Shown piece after piece: positions 1 to 8,796 of a DNA stretch of 64,000 bases (the first letter of the stretch is position 1; every line of letters begins with the position of its first letter). A program made the translations under genes and the position numbers. The stretch is from Neobacillus bataviensis LMG 21833 (lineage in GTDB: Bacteria; Bacillota; Bacilli; Bacillales; Cytobacillaceae), in the NCBI RefSeq assembly GCF_000307875.1, contig NZ_AJLS01000041.1, positions 1 through 64,000 on the forward strand, read 5' to 3'. The notes beneath the pieces are model-generated. The model was not told the DNA's origin, did not search any database, and saw only the letters and a list, made by a program, of their open reading frames with translations.

Positions 1-821
1 GAGATAACAATGGTGGAGATGGCGGCACGAAGCCAGGAGATAACAATGGTGGAAATGGCGGCACGAAGCCAGGAGATAACAATGGTGGAGATAGCGGCAC
101 AAAACCAGATAAGGACAAATCGAAACGTGTCGAGATTGTAAATCCTAAAATGAAAAATGGTAAAGCAACGATTGATAAAAAGGATTTTGAAGCTGTTATT
201 GACAAAATATCTGGGAATAATGGTGAGCTTTCTATTGATTTAGGAAAAGAGCATAATATTGAGTTGAAATTGACAAAAGAACAAGTGGAGCTTTTGAAGG
301 CTAACGATATTCCGCTTACTGTTCAAAATGATGAAGTAACCCTAAAAATCCCTACAAGTATCTTTACCAAGGGAACTGTGGATGTTGTCTTGAAGCCTGT
401 AGCCAACATTAGTAATGCTAAAGGTTCAGTTTATGATTTTACAATCATCATTGATGGCAAAGTTATCCATCAATTCGCTGACCCAGTTACGCTGGTATTT
501 GATGTTAATATGAATAAGATTAAAAACACAAATAATTTGAAGGTTTTCTATTTTAATGAGCAAACCATGAAATGGGAATTAGTACCTGGTGCTATATATA
601 AAAATGGCAAGGTTACAGTAAATACAAATCACTTTAGCACTTTTACTGTATTCGAGGTTGAAGGAGACCAAACATCGCTTGAGGTCAAAGCCCCTATTTC
701 CCAGAACGGTAATGGGTTGCCAAATACTGCAACAAATTCTTTTAATCTTTTAGCTGCTGGATTACTACTTCTGTTACTTGGTTCTATATTGTTCTTTATA
801 AAATGGCGGAAACAAGCTTAA
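1..821 (+). CDS. LPNTA-anchored cell-surface protein, 3' end only
   Basis: The reading frame is open from base 3, so the 5' end lies outside the window; about 272 residues are visible. They begin with three copies of a 12-residue Gly/Asn/Asp repeat ending in TKP, followed by a globular beta-rich region (FYFNEQTMKWELVPG, NTNHFSTFTVFE) of a kind common in Gram-positive surface proteins. The C-terminus is a classical sorting signal: LPNTA (bases 717-731), a hydrophobic stretch of about 19 residues, then KWRK. LPxTA rather than LPxTG is the motif known for class D sortases such as Bacillus anthracis SrtC, so anchoring by that type of sortase is inferred. The ligand or function is unknown. A terminator follows. 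Confidence 0.8.
   Translation, partial: DNNGGDGGTKPGDNNGGNGGTKPGDNNGGDSGTKPDKDKSKRVEIVNPKMKNGKATIDKKDFEAVIDKISGNNGELSIDLGKEHNIELKLTKEQVELLKANDIPLTVQNDEVTLKIPTSIFTKGTVDVVLKPVANISNAKGSVYDFTIIIDGKVIHQFADPVTLVFDVNMNKIKNTNNLKVFYFNEQTMKWELVPGAIYKNGKVTVNTNHFSTFTVFEVEGDQTSLEVKAPISQNGNGLPNTATNSFNLLAAGLLLLLLGSILFFIKWRKQA
3..110 (+). repeat. 36-bp in-frame tandem repeat (three units)
   Basis: Units begin at 3, 39 and 75, each 12 codons (GDNNGGDGGTKP-like). The second and third units carry point changes. The array is cut by the window edge, so copy number is at least three. It probably forms a flexible spacer in the wall-anchored protein. Confidence 0.9.
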
Positions 822-856
822 AACAACAGATATTTAGAAAAAGATAAGTAATTAAA

Positions 857-905
857 AAGCTGTATTTAAAATCGATAGTCATGATTTTAAATACAGCTTC
901 TTTTT
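857..905 (+). terminator. Rho-independent terminator of the surface protein gene
   Basis: A perfect 17-bp stem (857-873 with 883-899) is followed by a T run (901-905). It lies 36 bases after the stop codon and also separates this gene from the convergent F0-like operon. Confidence 0.9.
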
Positions 906-922
906 GAAATGGCGCTAACCCC

Positions 923-1888
923 TCAGCTAAGTGAGGAGTTCTTTTTCTGTGGTTTGATATGTGTGATTAGACCGTCCAGGTCAGTAATGTAAAATTGTGT
1001 TTCCGGAGCTGCTTTAAGGTAGTGCTCTTGTAAAAGCTGATAATAATTCACTCTGCGCTGTGGATCAAATTTCAACATTGGATACTCTTTTTGCTCCTTC
1101 ACATAAAGATCAACAGCCTTCTGCACAATATCCATTTCTATCGGAATTTGTTTTTCACCGTCTTCAAATAAATCATAGGTTTCCTTTGACATATAGAATT
1201 TTTTAGAAGGGATACCGCCAAGAAGTGGGGCAAGCTGTTTAAAGTCGATACTGTTATCTTCCTGGACTAGAATCGTCCGGAAAACTCCCTTTGGCAAATT
1301 ATCGGAAAACGACCTAACTGCTTTCCGTACTTCTTCAATAGATACATCAATGATTGGGTGATTTTTGTTATCGGTCAAATCCATCCTTAAAGGATCCTTA
1401 TTTTTTCGTTCCTCCTGTTTGGGGGATTTAAAGTATTTTTGAACCATTGAATAAACAGTTAATCCGCCTATACCAATCCCTAAAAATGTACCAATTAATG
1501 TAAATGTAGGGTATAGCTCAAATCGATTGTCAAGAAAAGATCCGAGCCTAAACCCGCCATAAACGGATAAAGCAATGGCAATCCCAAAAACCATATTTAA
1601 AGAGAGGGTTTTCATTAGAAAGGTAGTGAACTCATTCCAATGTGTTTCATTGCGATTCTTTTCATTTATTAAAAATTTCTTAACCTCATTTTGCATTTCT
1701 TCCGACACCTTGTTTTCTTCGAAAAAGCTGTCAAGATACTCTATCTCGGATTTATTCTCATTTTTCAGCAAACAAGCCGTTTTTTCACTCGATCCTATTG
1801 TGTAATGAACATAAATCCACTTTTCTTCAAAATCTAACTCGAGATTTTCTGTTACTCTGCCCAAGTATTTAGTAAACTTGTGCTTCAT
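923..1888 (-). CDS. AtpZ/AtpI-like two-helix membrane protein with long soluble tails
   Basis: 321 residues. An N-terminal soluble region of about 95 residues leads into two membrane helices (about 98-117 and 128-150) joined by GGFRLGSFLDNRF, which is the pattern of the AtpZ/AtpI family that accompanies F-type ATP synthase operons. A C-terminal soluble domain of about 165 residues follows, which I do not recognise. It is the last gene of an operon: its ATG lies three bases after the stop of the b-like gene, and its Shine-Dalgarno (aaaggggg) lies inside that gene's end. AtpZ/AtpI proteins assist c-ring assembly or Mg2+/Ca2+ entry in other bacilli; that role here is inferred only from position and the two helices. 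It is far longer than typical AtpZ (about 80-120 residues). Confidence 0.55.
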   Translation of the reverse strand: MKHKFTKYLGRVTENLELDFEEKWIYVHYTIGSSEKTACLLKNENKSEIEYLDSFFEENKVSEEMQNEVKKFLINEKNRNETHWNEFTTFLMKTLSLNMVFGIAIALSVYGGFRLGSFLDNRFELYPTFTLIGTFLGIGIGGLTVYSMVQKYFKSPKQEERKNKDPLRMDLTDNKNHPIIDVSIEEVRKAVRSFSDNLPKGVFRTILVQEDNSIDFKQLAPLLGGIPSKKFYMSKETYDLFEDGEKQIPIEMDIVQKAVDLYVKEQKEYPMLKFDPQRRVNYYQLLQEHYLKAAPETQFYITDLDGLITHIKPQKKNSSLS

Positions 1889-1891
1889 CAG

Positions 1892-2287
1892 TTATGCCCC
1901 CTTTATTTGAGTGTTTTGGGGAAAAGTGTGTGTATTTGTTCGAAATGCTTCCACTTTAGCGTCCTTTTTAATTTCTTTTGCCTCTTCTTTCGCCTCTTGA
2001 ATTATCAGTTTTGCTTTTATTTCACTGTGCTTTATGATTTCCCTTGCCTCTATTTTAGCTTGTTTGAGGATTGCTTCGCTAGCCTCAAGGTTGACTTTTG
2101 CATCGAACTTACATTTTTCCGTTAATTTTAACTGATCTTCAATACGCTCTTTTCTTTTGTCGAGAATATCCACAAGCTTTTTTAAAACAAACTTCTTTAA
2201 AATTAAAACTAAAATAGTAAAAATACTGGCCTGATAGATCATGGTACCTAATGAAATTGGCAGACCAAATAACGTAATATCCCCCAT
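1892..2287 (-). CDS. atpF: Orphan F0 subunit b-like protein (short)
   Basis: 131 residues. One N-terminal membrane helix (about 14-32) is followed by a charged, alanine-rich coiled coil (ILDKRKERIEDQLKLTEK, then EA/IK repeats), as in the b subunit of the F-type ATP synthase stator. Normal bacillar b subunits are about 170 residues; this one ends in a non-heptad tail (FRTNTHTFPQNTQIKGA) and lacks the C-terminal region that binds delta. The start is ATG 2287 with gggag nine bases upstream. It sits 23 bases behind the a-subunit gene. No c, delta, alpha, gamma, beta or epsilon gene is nearby, so this is a paralogue and not the main operon. Confidence 0.75.
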   Translation of the reverse strand: MGDITLFGLPISLGTMIYQASIFTILVLILKKFVLKKLVDILDKRKERIEDQLKLTEKCKFDAKVNLEASEAILKQAKIEAREIIKHSEIKAKLIIQEAKEEAKEIKKDAKVEAFRTNTHTFPQNTQIKGA

Positions 2288-2310
2288 ACCATATTACTCC
2301 CTTCACATTT

Positions 2311-3099
<789 letters not shown>

Positions 3100-3246
3100 T
3101 CATATATATTATATACAAAAAAAGAAATTATTGTAACATAGTTCACAGTAATTACTTAATTTTCTGAATAATTTAGTTACCAAGGTGGGAAAGGTTGTTA
3201 GCTTTAGGTGTGTTTTACATATTTTATTGTGTAGAATAGTAATAAT

Positions 3247-3289
3247 AAGAAAACAGGCTGGATGATAAATCATCCAGCCTGTTTTTTTA
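3247..3289 (-). terminator. Bidirectional-looking terminator
   Basis: A 16-bp stem (3250-3265 with 3270-3285) has T runs readable on both strands. It lies just downstream of the HesB-like gene on the minus strand and upstream of the F0-like operon. Confidence 0.85.
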
Positions 3290-3314
3290 CCTTTAAATAA
3301 ATAAATTATCGACA

Positions 3315-3626
3315 TTAATTAATTGCGGGGCAATTTTCCTCTTTGTAGGTTACTTTGATTTCATCAAGGTGAGCATCAATAGTCAAGCAGGTTTCGGTAT
3401 CCTCGAAGAACCAAACATCGTTCCCTTCAACATAAAACGTAATGCCATTTACTTCTTTTGTAAAACCTACGTTTGCAGGGCATTCAGCAGAAAAAGCTAG
3501 ACTATATCCTTTATGTTTCTGTCCAAACCCGGCATATTGAGGAAACATCCGAATGCTGAATGGTTTATTGAACTCGAATTCTCTTGTGAACCACGAGGAA
3601 GCCTTTTCATCGATAGATATGAACAT
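3315..3626 (-). CDS. HesB/IscA-like (YneR-type) small protein
   Basis: 103 residues. The pattern IRMFPQYAGFG, GYSLAFSAECP, VNGITFYVEGNDVWFFED resembles the HesB/YadR/YneR family of A-type Fe-S related proteins. Classical IscA carries three cysteines (one plus CxC) that hold the cluster; here cysteines lie at about residues 49, 80 and 99 and no CxC is present, so cluster carriage is uncertain. It is monocistronic, with a strong terminator downstream. ATG start at 3626; the upstream region has a weak ribosome site. Confidence 0.65.
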   Translation of the reverse strand: MFISIDEKASSWFTREFEFNKPFSIRMFPQYAGFGQKHKGYSLAFSAECPANVGFTKEVNGITFYVEGNDVWFFEDTETCLTIDAHLDEIKVTYKEENCPAIN

Positions 3627-3902
3627 ATTTATACACCAACCTTTTCCTAGTTGATTATGTCATAAGGACAGAAAATATGAATCTATAATAGAAGCAGTTT
3701 CCCATTTCCTTATAATAAAAGATTATAACTTTTCATAAGTTTTGCATGTGACAATTTTCACGGTCAAAGAGGGATTTGAGGGAATTTAAAAAATGTTCAT
3801 TTTTTCGCTTCTAATTGTTCACATCTGTGCGAAAAATCAACATAACTTGGTTTAAAAAGTGTTTTAATAAATATTACAAATCCATTCACCCAGGGGGATC
3901 AT
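3627..3902. other. Divergent intergenic region with one hairpin
   Basis: It separates the minus-strand HesB-like gene from the plus-strand CGCGG gene. An 8-bp inverted repeat (3801-3808 with 3829-3836) lies about 65 bases before the CGCGG start and could be an operator or hairpin. I cannot assign a regulator. Confidence 0.4.
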
Positions 3903-4160
3903 ATGAATAAAGATTGGACGAAAAATTTGGAACACGATGAATATGAACAGGATATCGACCTAATAATAAATGATGCATTAGAGGCAGTGGAAGAAACAGG
4001 AACCGGCTGTTTTGTAAACCTTGTGACTTCCTCAGTATTTGGAAATCCTACTGATTATTTGCAGCTATTAATTGAAGAAATGTTTCCGGATAAGGTAAGG
4101 ATAAAATTCATTGACCAGTGTGGCTGTGGGGGATATGTGCTGAGGGTTTGGAAAATTTAA
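3903..4160 (+). CDS. Small protein with C-terminal CGCGG motif
   Basis: 85 residues, acidic N-terminal half (EHDEYEQDIDLIINDA), then a short core and a near-terminal CGCGG (about residues 72-76) followed by YVLRVWKI. A separate cysteine precedes it at GTGCFVN. Short proteins with this motif are annotated in databases as a CGCGG family of putative radical-SAM-modified peptides; I recall this family name but cannot check membership. The ribosome site (aggggg) lies about six bases before ATG 3903. Monocistronic; no radical SAM maturase is adjacent. Function unknown. Confidence 0.6.
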   Translation: MNKDWTKNLEHDEYEQDIDLIINDALEAVEETGTGCFVNLVTSSVFGNPTDYLQLLIEEMFPDKVRIKFIDQCGCGGYVLRVWKI

Positions 4161-4284
4161 TGTTGTTCACAAAAACTTCTAAATTTATTTTTGGTTTTTA
4201 ACGTTTATTGTTACCGTTTTTGTAACATGTTTATAGTGAAAACGATGATAAAATAAAGGAAATAGAAAAAGGGAGTTTTTGACC

Positions 4285-4581
4285 ATGGAAAAACAATTCG
4301 AAAAGATTTCCGAAAATGTCGATGATATTAAAAGTCTAATCCATACTTTTAATACCACACTGGATAACATTGAAAAAAGGTTGGCAAGATTAGAGAAAAT
4401 GGACAGCATTGAACATAGAGTTGAAGTCAACCAAATAGATTTATCTGATATTAAAGATTCCCTTCAACGTATTGAAGAAACACAAAGCAAAGAAATTCAG
4501 CATATCAATCGCCGCCTTGATTCTCATTTAGTAAAGATCGCAAAGGTAGAAGAGGAGTTAATTATTTTAAAAACAAAATAA
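4285..4581 (+). CDS. Small coiled-coil protein, unknown function
   Basis: 98 residues from ATG 4285. I prefer this to the TTG at 4279 because gggag (4271-4275) is nine bases before the ATG and only three before the TTG. The whole sequence is heptad-like and charged (SENVDDIKSLIHTFN, NIEKRLARLEKM, EVEEELIILKTK-like end), with no membrane segment or cysteine. It looks like a soluble homo-oligomeric coiled coil. No function can be given. It is convergent with the CNNM gene and shares its terminator. Confidence 0.65.
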   Translation: MEKQFEKISENVDDIKSLIHTFNTTLDNIEKRLARLEKMDSIEHRVEVNQIDLSDIKDSLQRIEETQSKEIQHINRRLDSHLVKIAKVEEELIILKTK

Positions 4582-4595
4582 GGATAGGCAAAAAA

Positions 4596-4625
4596 AATAG
4601 ACCGAGCGATACGGTCTATTTTCAT
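4596..4625. terminator. Terminator between convergent genes
   Basis: A 9-bp stem (4596-4604 with 4612-4620) is flanked by an A run on the left and T bases on the right, so it can serve both the coiled-coil gene and the opposing CNNM gene. Confidence 0.85.
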
Positions 4626-4628
4626 TTA

Positions 4629-5981
4629 TTATGATAAAACCTCAGATTTTGATACAGCAATCTTTAGGGACGTTGTTTCTTCATTATGAACATTTTTCGT
4701 TACTTCCACATATTTAATATGATGTTCTTCCATATCAAGGATTTTAAAGGTGTATGAATCATGGTGAATAAAGTCGCCTTCTTTTGCCTCATAATTTTCA
4801 GTTAAAATCCAACCGCCAATGGTATCTACATCTTCATCGTCAATTTCTACACCTAATAAATCATTCACTTCGGTTACTAATACTTTAGAGTCAATAATAT
4901 AATGGTTTTCTTTAATTTTGCGGATTTCTGGAATTTCATCCATATCGAATTCATCACGGATCTCGCCGACGATTTCTTCAAGAATATCTTCAACCGTAAC
5001 AAGCCCTGATGTCCCGCCATATTCGTCCATTAAGATTGCCATATGCACACGGTCTTTTTGCATTTTTACTAACAAATCATGAATGGGAATCGTTTCTATT
5101 ACTCTAATGATTGGTCGCGAATAGTTTTCTAATGTTTGAGATGATAAATTTTCATTACCAATTAAATCGGTCATGACCTCTTTGATATTGATCAGGCCAA
5201 TGATATGATCTTTATCTCCATCAATAACAGGATATCGTGTAAACTTTTCTTCACGTAAAACCTCTAGAAAAGTTTCTAATGAATCATCCTTTGACAATGA
5301 AACCATTTCTGTTCGCGGAACCATGATTTCTTTGGCAATTCGATTATCAAATTCAAAGATTTTATTTACATACTTAAACTCTGATTGGTTAATTTCACCA
5401 CTTTTATAGCTTTCAGATAGGATAATTCGAAGCTCTTCCTCTGTATGGGCAATTTCATTTTCGGAAACGGGCTTTAACCCAAACATACTTGAAACAATCC
5501 GAGCAGACCCATTAAGCACCCAAATAAACGGGTACATGATTTTATAAAATAGGATAAGCGGGCGTGAGACAAGTAACGTAATTAGTTCAGCCTTTTGGAT
5601 GGCCAGTGTTTTAGGTGCGAGTTCTCCAACGACCACATGTAAAAATGTAATGGTCGCAAACGCAATTCCAATTGATAATATTTGTGTTGCGCTCTCAGGA
5701 ACGTTTAGCCTTTGGAAGACTGGCCCAAGCATATGCTCAATGGTCGATTCCCCAATCCAACCTAAGCCCAAAGCCGTGATCGTAATACCTAATTGACAGG
5801 CAGACAAATATTCATCAAGGTTTGAAATGACCCTTTTTGCTGAAACAGCCTTCGAATTTCCTTCCTCTATTAACTGATCGATTCGTGAACTTCTAATTTT
5901 AACAATAGCAAATTCCGAAGTTACAAAGAAAGCAGTTAAGGCAATTAAAATGGCTATAATAACCAAGTTAAATATGTCCAA
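4629..5981 (-). CDS. CNNM/CBS-domain (CorC/HlyC) divalent-cation transporter, copy 1
   Basis: 450 residues. N-terminal CNNM (DUF21) membrane domain with helices from about residue 3 to 170, then paired CBS domains ([10 protein letters not shown] about 220, then the region ending in [23 protein letters not shown]), then a CorC/HlyC domain ([13 protein letters not shown]). Family members include B. subtilis YhdP/MpfA and staphylococcal MpfA, which protect against excess Mg2+. The start is TTG 5981: it aligns with the ATG of copy 2, and aaggg sits seven bases upstream in the 3' arm of a hairpin. It lies downstream of the MerR gene, probably in one transcript. Confidence 0.85.
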   Translation of the reverse strand: MDIFNLVIIAILIALTAFFVTSEFAIVKIRSSRIDQLIEEGNSKAVSAKRVISNLDEYLSACQLGITITALGLGWIGESTIEHMLGPVFQRLNVPESATQILSIGIAFATITFLHVVVGELAPKTLAIQKAELITLLVSRPLILFYKIMYPFIWVLNGSARIVSSMFGLKPVSENEIAHTEEELRIILSESYKSGEINQSEFKYVNKIFEFDNRIAKEIMVPRTEMVSLSKDDSLETFLEVLREEKFTRYPVIDGDKDHIIGLINIKEVMTDLIGNENLSSQTLENYSRPIIRVIETIPIHDLLVKMQKDRVHMAILMDEYGGTSGLVTVEDILEEIVGEIRDEFDMDEIPEIRKIKENHYIIDSKVLVTEVNDLLGVEIDDEDVDTIGGWILTENYEAKEGDFIHHDSYTFKILDMEEHHIKYVEVTKNVHNEETTSLKIAVSKSEVLS

Positions 5982-5987
5982 ATAAGT

Positions 5988-6027
5988 TCCCTTATCCCGA
6001 TATTAGACGGGTAAGGTGTCACCTCCC
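5988..6027 (-). promoter_or_regulatory. Leader hairpin with alternative pairing, CNNM copy 1
   Basis: On the minus strand an 8-bp stem (6009-6016 with 5990-5998) places the Shine-Dalgarno aaggg in its 3' arm. A second stem, aggtg with cacct just upstream, shares bases with the first stem's 5' arm, so the two are mutually exclusive. The same arrangement precedes copy 2. This suggests translational or RNA-switch control; the signal sensed is unknown. Confidence 0.5.
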
Positions 6028-6042
6028 AGTAATTTAAAAAAA

Positions 6043-6461
6043 TTAACTCGTTACATTCAGAAGGGAATTCATGAGCGCTGTGCGAAGCAGGCTAAGATTG
6101 TTTGTTAGCTTCTCTTTTTGCTGATCATCCAATTTTTCCAAAATAGGTTGAAGATCAAATAAGTCGCTGTGAAGCTGCTTCATTTGCTGTGTAACAGCAC
6201 TTACATGTTTTTCTACCTCTGATTCACGAATGTTTCTTGATTTCTTCATTTCTAGTTTTCTTCTAATCTCGTCTAATGGAAAGTGCAGACTCTTGCATTC
6301 TTCAATAAACTTTAAATCGTCCAATGATTCATCCGAATAAATGCGGTAGTTTGACTTAGAGCGCTCTGCCTTCAATAAGCCAATAGACGTATAATAGTCA
6401 ATTGTTCGTTTCGAAACATGAGCTATTTTTGCTATTTCACCAATTCGATAGACAGCCCCAT
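6043..6461 (-). pseudogene. MerR-family regulator with a single-base frameshift near the start
   Basis: The MerR DNA-binding head is readable without stop as YRIGEIAKIAHVSKRTIDYY and continues into SIGLLKAERSKSNYRIY and a helical tail. However, this frame has a stop just before it and no canonical start. The expected ATG (6459-6461) with an ideal gaggtgg site lies one frame off. One extra G in the four-G run at 6455-6458 would restore a 139-residue protein of normal MerR length. Either it is a true frameshift or a homopolymer sequencing error. No C-terminal metal-binding cysteine pair is seen. Position between two CNNM genes parallels B. subtilis yhdQ beside yhdP. Confidence 0.75.
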
Positions 6462-6625
6462 CTTACCACCTCAACATCTATAAATTAACCTTAATTATAA
6501 AGAATTTAAACTGTACAGTCAAACGTTCTGGTTAGAATAATACTTGATAACAATATATTATGGAAAATAACAGTAAATATGATTTGGTAAATCAAAATAT
6601 TACAAAAATTTAATTGTGCAAACGA

Positions 6626-6656
6626 CGCCTCCTAATTAGGAGGCGCTTCCGCTTTT
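6626..6656. repeat. Dispersed palindromic repeat overlapping a gene end
   Basis: A perfect 20-bp palindrome (6626-6645) continues into aggcgcttccgctttt, nearly identical to 42551-42566. It contains the stop codon of CNNM copy 2, so the last residues of that protein (KAEAPPN) come from the repeat. Confidence 0.8.
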
Positions 6657-7939
6657 CTTACCTCAATATATAATATATGGTGACCTTCAATTTCTTTTAT
6701 TTGGAAGATGAAACCGTCTGTTTCAATGGAATCACCTTCATGGACATCAAACTTTTGTGTTAAAAACCAACCGCCAATTGTGTCGACATCATCTTCTTCA
6801 AGTGTCGTGCCAAGGAGGTCATTTACTTCACCAATTAAAACCTTTCCATCCAAAATAAAATTCTCATTTCCTTTTTTCTGGATTAAAGGAATTTCATCCA
6901 TATCAAACTCATCCCGTATTTCACCGACAATTTCTTCAAGAATGTCTTCGACCGTCACAATCCCTGCGGTACCGCCATACTCATCAGATAATATAGCTAA
7001 ATGGGTTCGGTTTTTTTGCAGCTTCACTAAAAGCTCTTTAATTGGGATCGTTTCAATCACATGAATCACAGGCTTTAAATAGGGGATAAGTGGTTCTTCA
7101 CCGAGACATTTTTGCTCAATACAATCAGTTAGAACCTCTTTAATATTGACAATACCCAAAATATTATCTTTATCACCATCAATTAAAGGATACCTTGTAT
7201 ACTTTTCTTGTTTAATGGTTTCGATAATTTCATCCATTTTTGCCGTTTTGGAAAGCGTGATAACTTCAGTTCTTGGCACCATGATTTCTTTCGCAATCCG
7301 ATCATCAAACTCAAATATTCGATTCATATACTTGTACTCAGATTGATTGATTTCTCCGCTCTCATAGCTTTGGGATAGGATCATCCGTAACTCTTCCTCG
7401 GACATGACAAGATCTTGTTCAGAAGCAGGTTTAATTCCGAATAGTCCTGTAATGTATCGAGCAGACCGATTAAGAATCCAAATGAACGGATATAAAACTT
7501 TATAAAATAAGATTAATGGCCCCGCAAATAACAAAATAATTTCTTCGGCCTTTTGAATGGCAAATGTTTTCGGTGCTAATTCACCAATGACCACATTGAA
7601 GAAAGTAATAATGGCAAATGCAAGAAACGTCGCTAAAATGGGTTCCAAAGATAACGGAATGTGAATCCAAGAAAAGATTGGCTCCAAAATCTCTCGGACA
7701 GTAGGCTCACCCCGCCACCCTAATATTAAGGAAGTGATGGTAATACCCACTTGTGTGGCGGAAAGGTACCCGTCCATGTTAGAGACGACATTTCTTGCGG
7801 CTTCAGCTTTTGTGTTCCCTTCTGAAACTAATTGGTCGATTCGTGTTGTTCTTACCCTTACGATGGCAAATTCTGATGCAACAAAAAAAGCAGTTAAGGC
7901 AATTAATACAGCTATAATGAAAACATTCATCCAAATCAT
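6632..7939 (-). CDS. CNNM/CBS-domain (CorC/HlyC) divalent-cation transporter, copy 2
   Basis: 435 residues from ATG 7939. I reject the open upstream extension to 8146 because it has no family similarity, overlaps the acetyltransferase gene and includes an asparagine run; aaggg lies five bases before ATG 7939. Domain order matches copy 1: DUF21 membrane domain, CBS pair ([31 protein letters not shown]), CorC/HlyC domain (WFLTQKFDVHEGD). The two paralogues flank the MerR gene in the same orientation. The C-terminal residues are encoded by a dispersed repeat. Likely role, inferred from family: Mg2+ or other divalent metal export. Confidence 0.85.
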   Translation of the reverse strand: MIWMNVFIIAVLIALTAFFVASEFAIVRVRTTRIDQLVSEGNTKAEAARNVVSNMDGYLSATQVGITITSLILGWRGEPTVREILEPIFSWIHIPLSLEPILATFLAFAIITFFNVVIGELAPKTFAIQKAEEIILLFAGPLILFYKVLYPFIWILNRSARYITGLFGIKPASEQDLVMSEEELRMILSQSYESGEINQSEYKYMNRIFEFDDRIAKEIMVPRTEVITLSKTAKMDEIIETIKQEKYTRYPLIDGDKDNILGIVNIKEVLTDCIEQKCLGEEPLIPYLKPVIHVIETIPIKELLVKLQKNRTHLAILSDEYGGTAGIVTVEDILEEIVGEIRDEFDMDEIPLIQKKGNENFILDGKVLIGEVNDLLGTTLEEDDVDTIGGWFLTQKFDVHEGDSIETDGFIFQIKEIEGHHILYIEVRKAEAPPN

Positions 7940-7945
7940 CGGAAC

Positions 7946-7974
7946 CCTTACTTCCTGAGTAAGGTATGCCACCT
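7946..7974 (-). promoter_or_regulatory. Leader hairpin with alternative pairing, CNNM copy 2
   Basis: A 7-bp stem (7958-7964 with 7946-7952) buries the Shine-Dalgarno aaggg in its 3' arm, seven bases before ATG 7939. An alternative aggt/acct stem (7971-7974 with 7962-7965) overlaps its 5' arm. The layout is the same as ahead of copy 1. Confidence 0.5.
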
Positions 7975-8124
7975 CACTTACGATTAGCGCTATACTTTCA
8001 TTAATTCCTACTTCATAATAAACGACCGTAGTATTATTATTATTATTCCAAAAAAAGTATTGTTTAGCAAATAGTGCAGCAGCTTCATGAAAAAATGCCG
8101 TCAAACTGGCGGTATGATAAACCT

Positions 8125-8676
8125 TTAAATGTGTAAGGAACCCCAATCTCGGGCAAGCATACTGTAGACGATAAGATCATGGAAAGAACCATTTAAATGC
8201 TCTCCGTCCCGAAGTTTCCCCTCTTTTACAAAACCAAGTCTTTCAGGAATTGCCCGGCTTTTTTTGTTTTTTACACCGCAGCGTATTTCTATTCGGTTTA
8301 ATCCTAATTGGAAAAAGGCATAATTTAAAAAGGCTTGAACAGAACGGGTGATAACCCCATGACCCTCTGCATTTCTGGCAAGATAATAGCCGATGCTAGC
8401 CATGCTGTTATACCAATCAATTTGATGTAATCCCAAAGAGCCAACAAGTTCACCTTTGTAAACAATCCCAACGTTCATTCCACTATTCTCTGCAAATTGT
8501 GAAAGCCACACTGGAATAATTGCCTCAAATTGATAGAGGGAAGTCATACTTTCAACCCATGGCATCCATTCGCGTAAATGTTCCCGGTTTTCCTCCACAA
8601 GCTGATAAAGTTGTAAGGCATGATGTCGTTGAAATAATTGAAGCTCAATTTCGTGATCCACCTTTAATGTAAACAT
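8125..8676 (-). CDS. GNAT-family acetyltransferase (RimJ/RimL type, YdaF-like)
   Basis: 183 residues from ATG 8676, chosen because gggag lies ten bases upstream; the longer frame to 8748 is unneeded. The fold is GNAT: a core with GLHQIDWYNSMASIGYYLAR, the acetyl-CoA loop region ARNAEGHGVITRSVQAFL, and NRIEIRCGVKNKKSRAIPERLGF, the segment typical of N-terminal/ribosomal protein acetyltransferases. Length and motif order match B. subtilis YdaF (183 aa). The substrate cannot be read from sequence. It is followed by CNNM copy 2 on the same strand, about 185 bases away. Confidence 0.8.
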   Translation of the reverse strand: MFTLKVDHEIELQLFQRHHALQLYQLVEENREHLREWMPWVESMTSLYQFEAIIPVWLSQFAENSGMNVGIVYKGELVGSLGLHQIDWYNSMASIGYYLARNAEGHGVITRSVQAFLNYAFFQLGLNRIEIRCGVKNKKSRAIPERLGFVKEGKLRDGEHLNGSFHDLIVYSMLARDWGSLHI

Positions 8677-8750
8677 AAGCTTATTCTCCCAATAAAAAAT
8701 TTTTAGTACATCATATGCAAAAGAATGTACTGTCGGGAGAAGAATCAAAT

Positions 8751-8780
8751 AAAAAATCCCTCTTTAATAAAAGTGGGATT
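8751..8780 (-). terminator. Terminator of the sensor kinase gene
   Basis: An aatccc/gggatt stem (8755-8760 with 8775-8780), extended by internal pairs, is followed on the minus strand by a T run. Confidence 0.7.
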
Positions 8781-8796
8781 TGACAGTCTTCGGTTA

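Noticed and set aside
7940-8146. N-terminal extension of CNNM copy 2 with an asparagine run
   Set aside because: No family similarity, overlaps the acetyltransferase gene, and a good ribosome site precedes ATG 7939. The asparagine run is an att triplet repeat in non-coding DNA.
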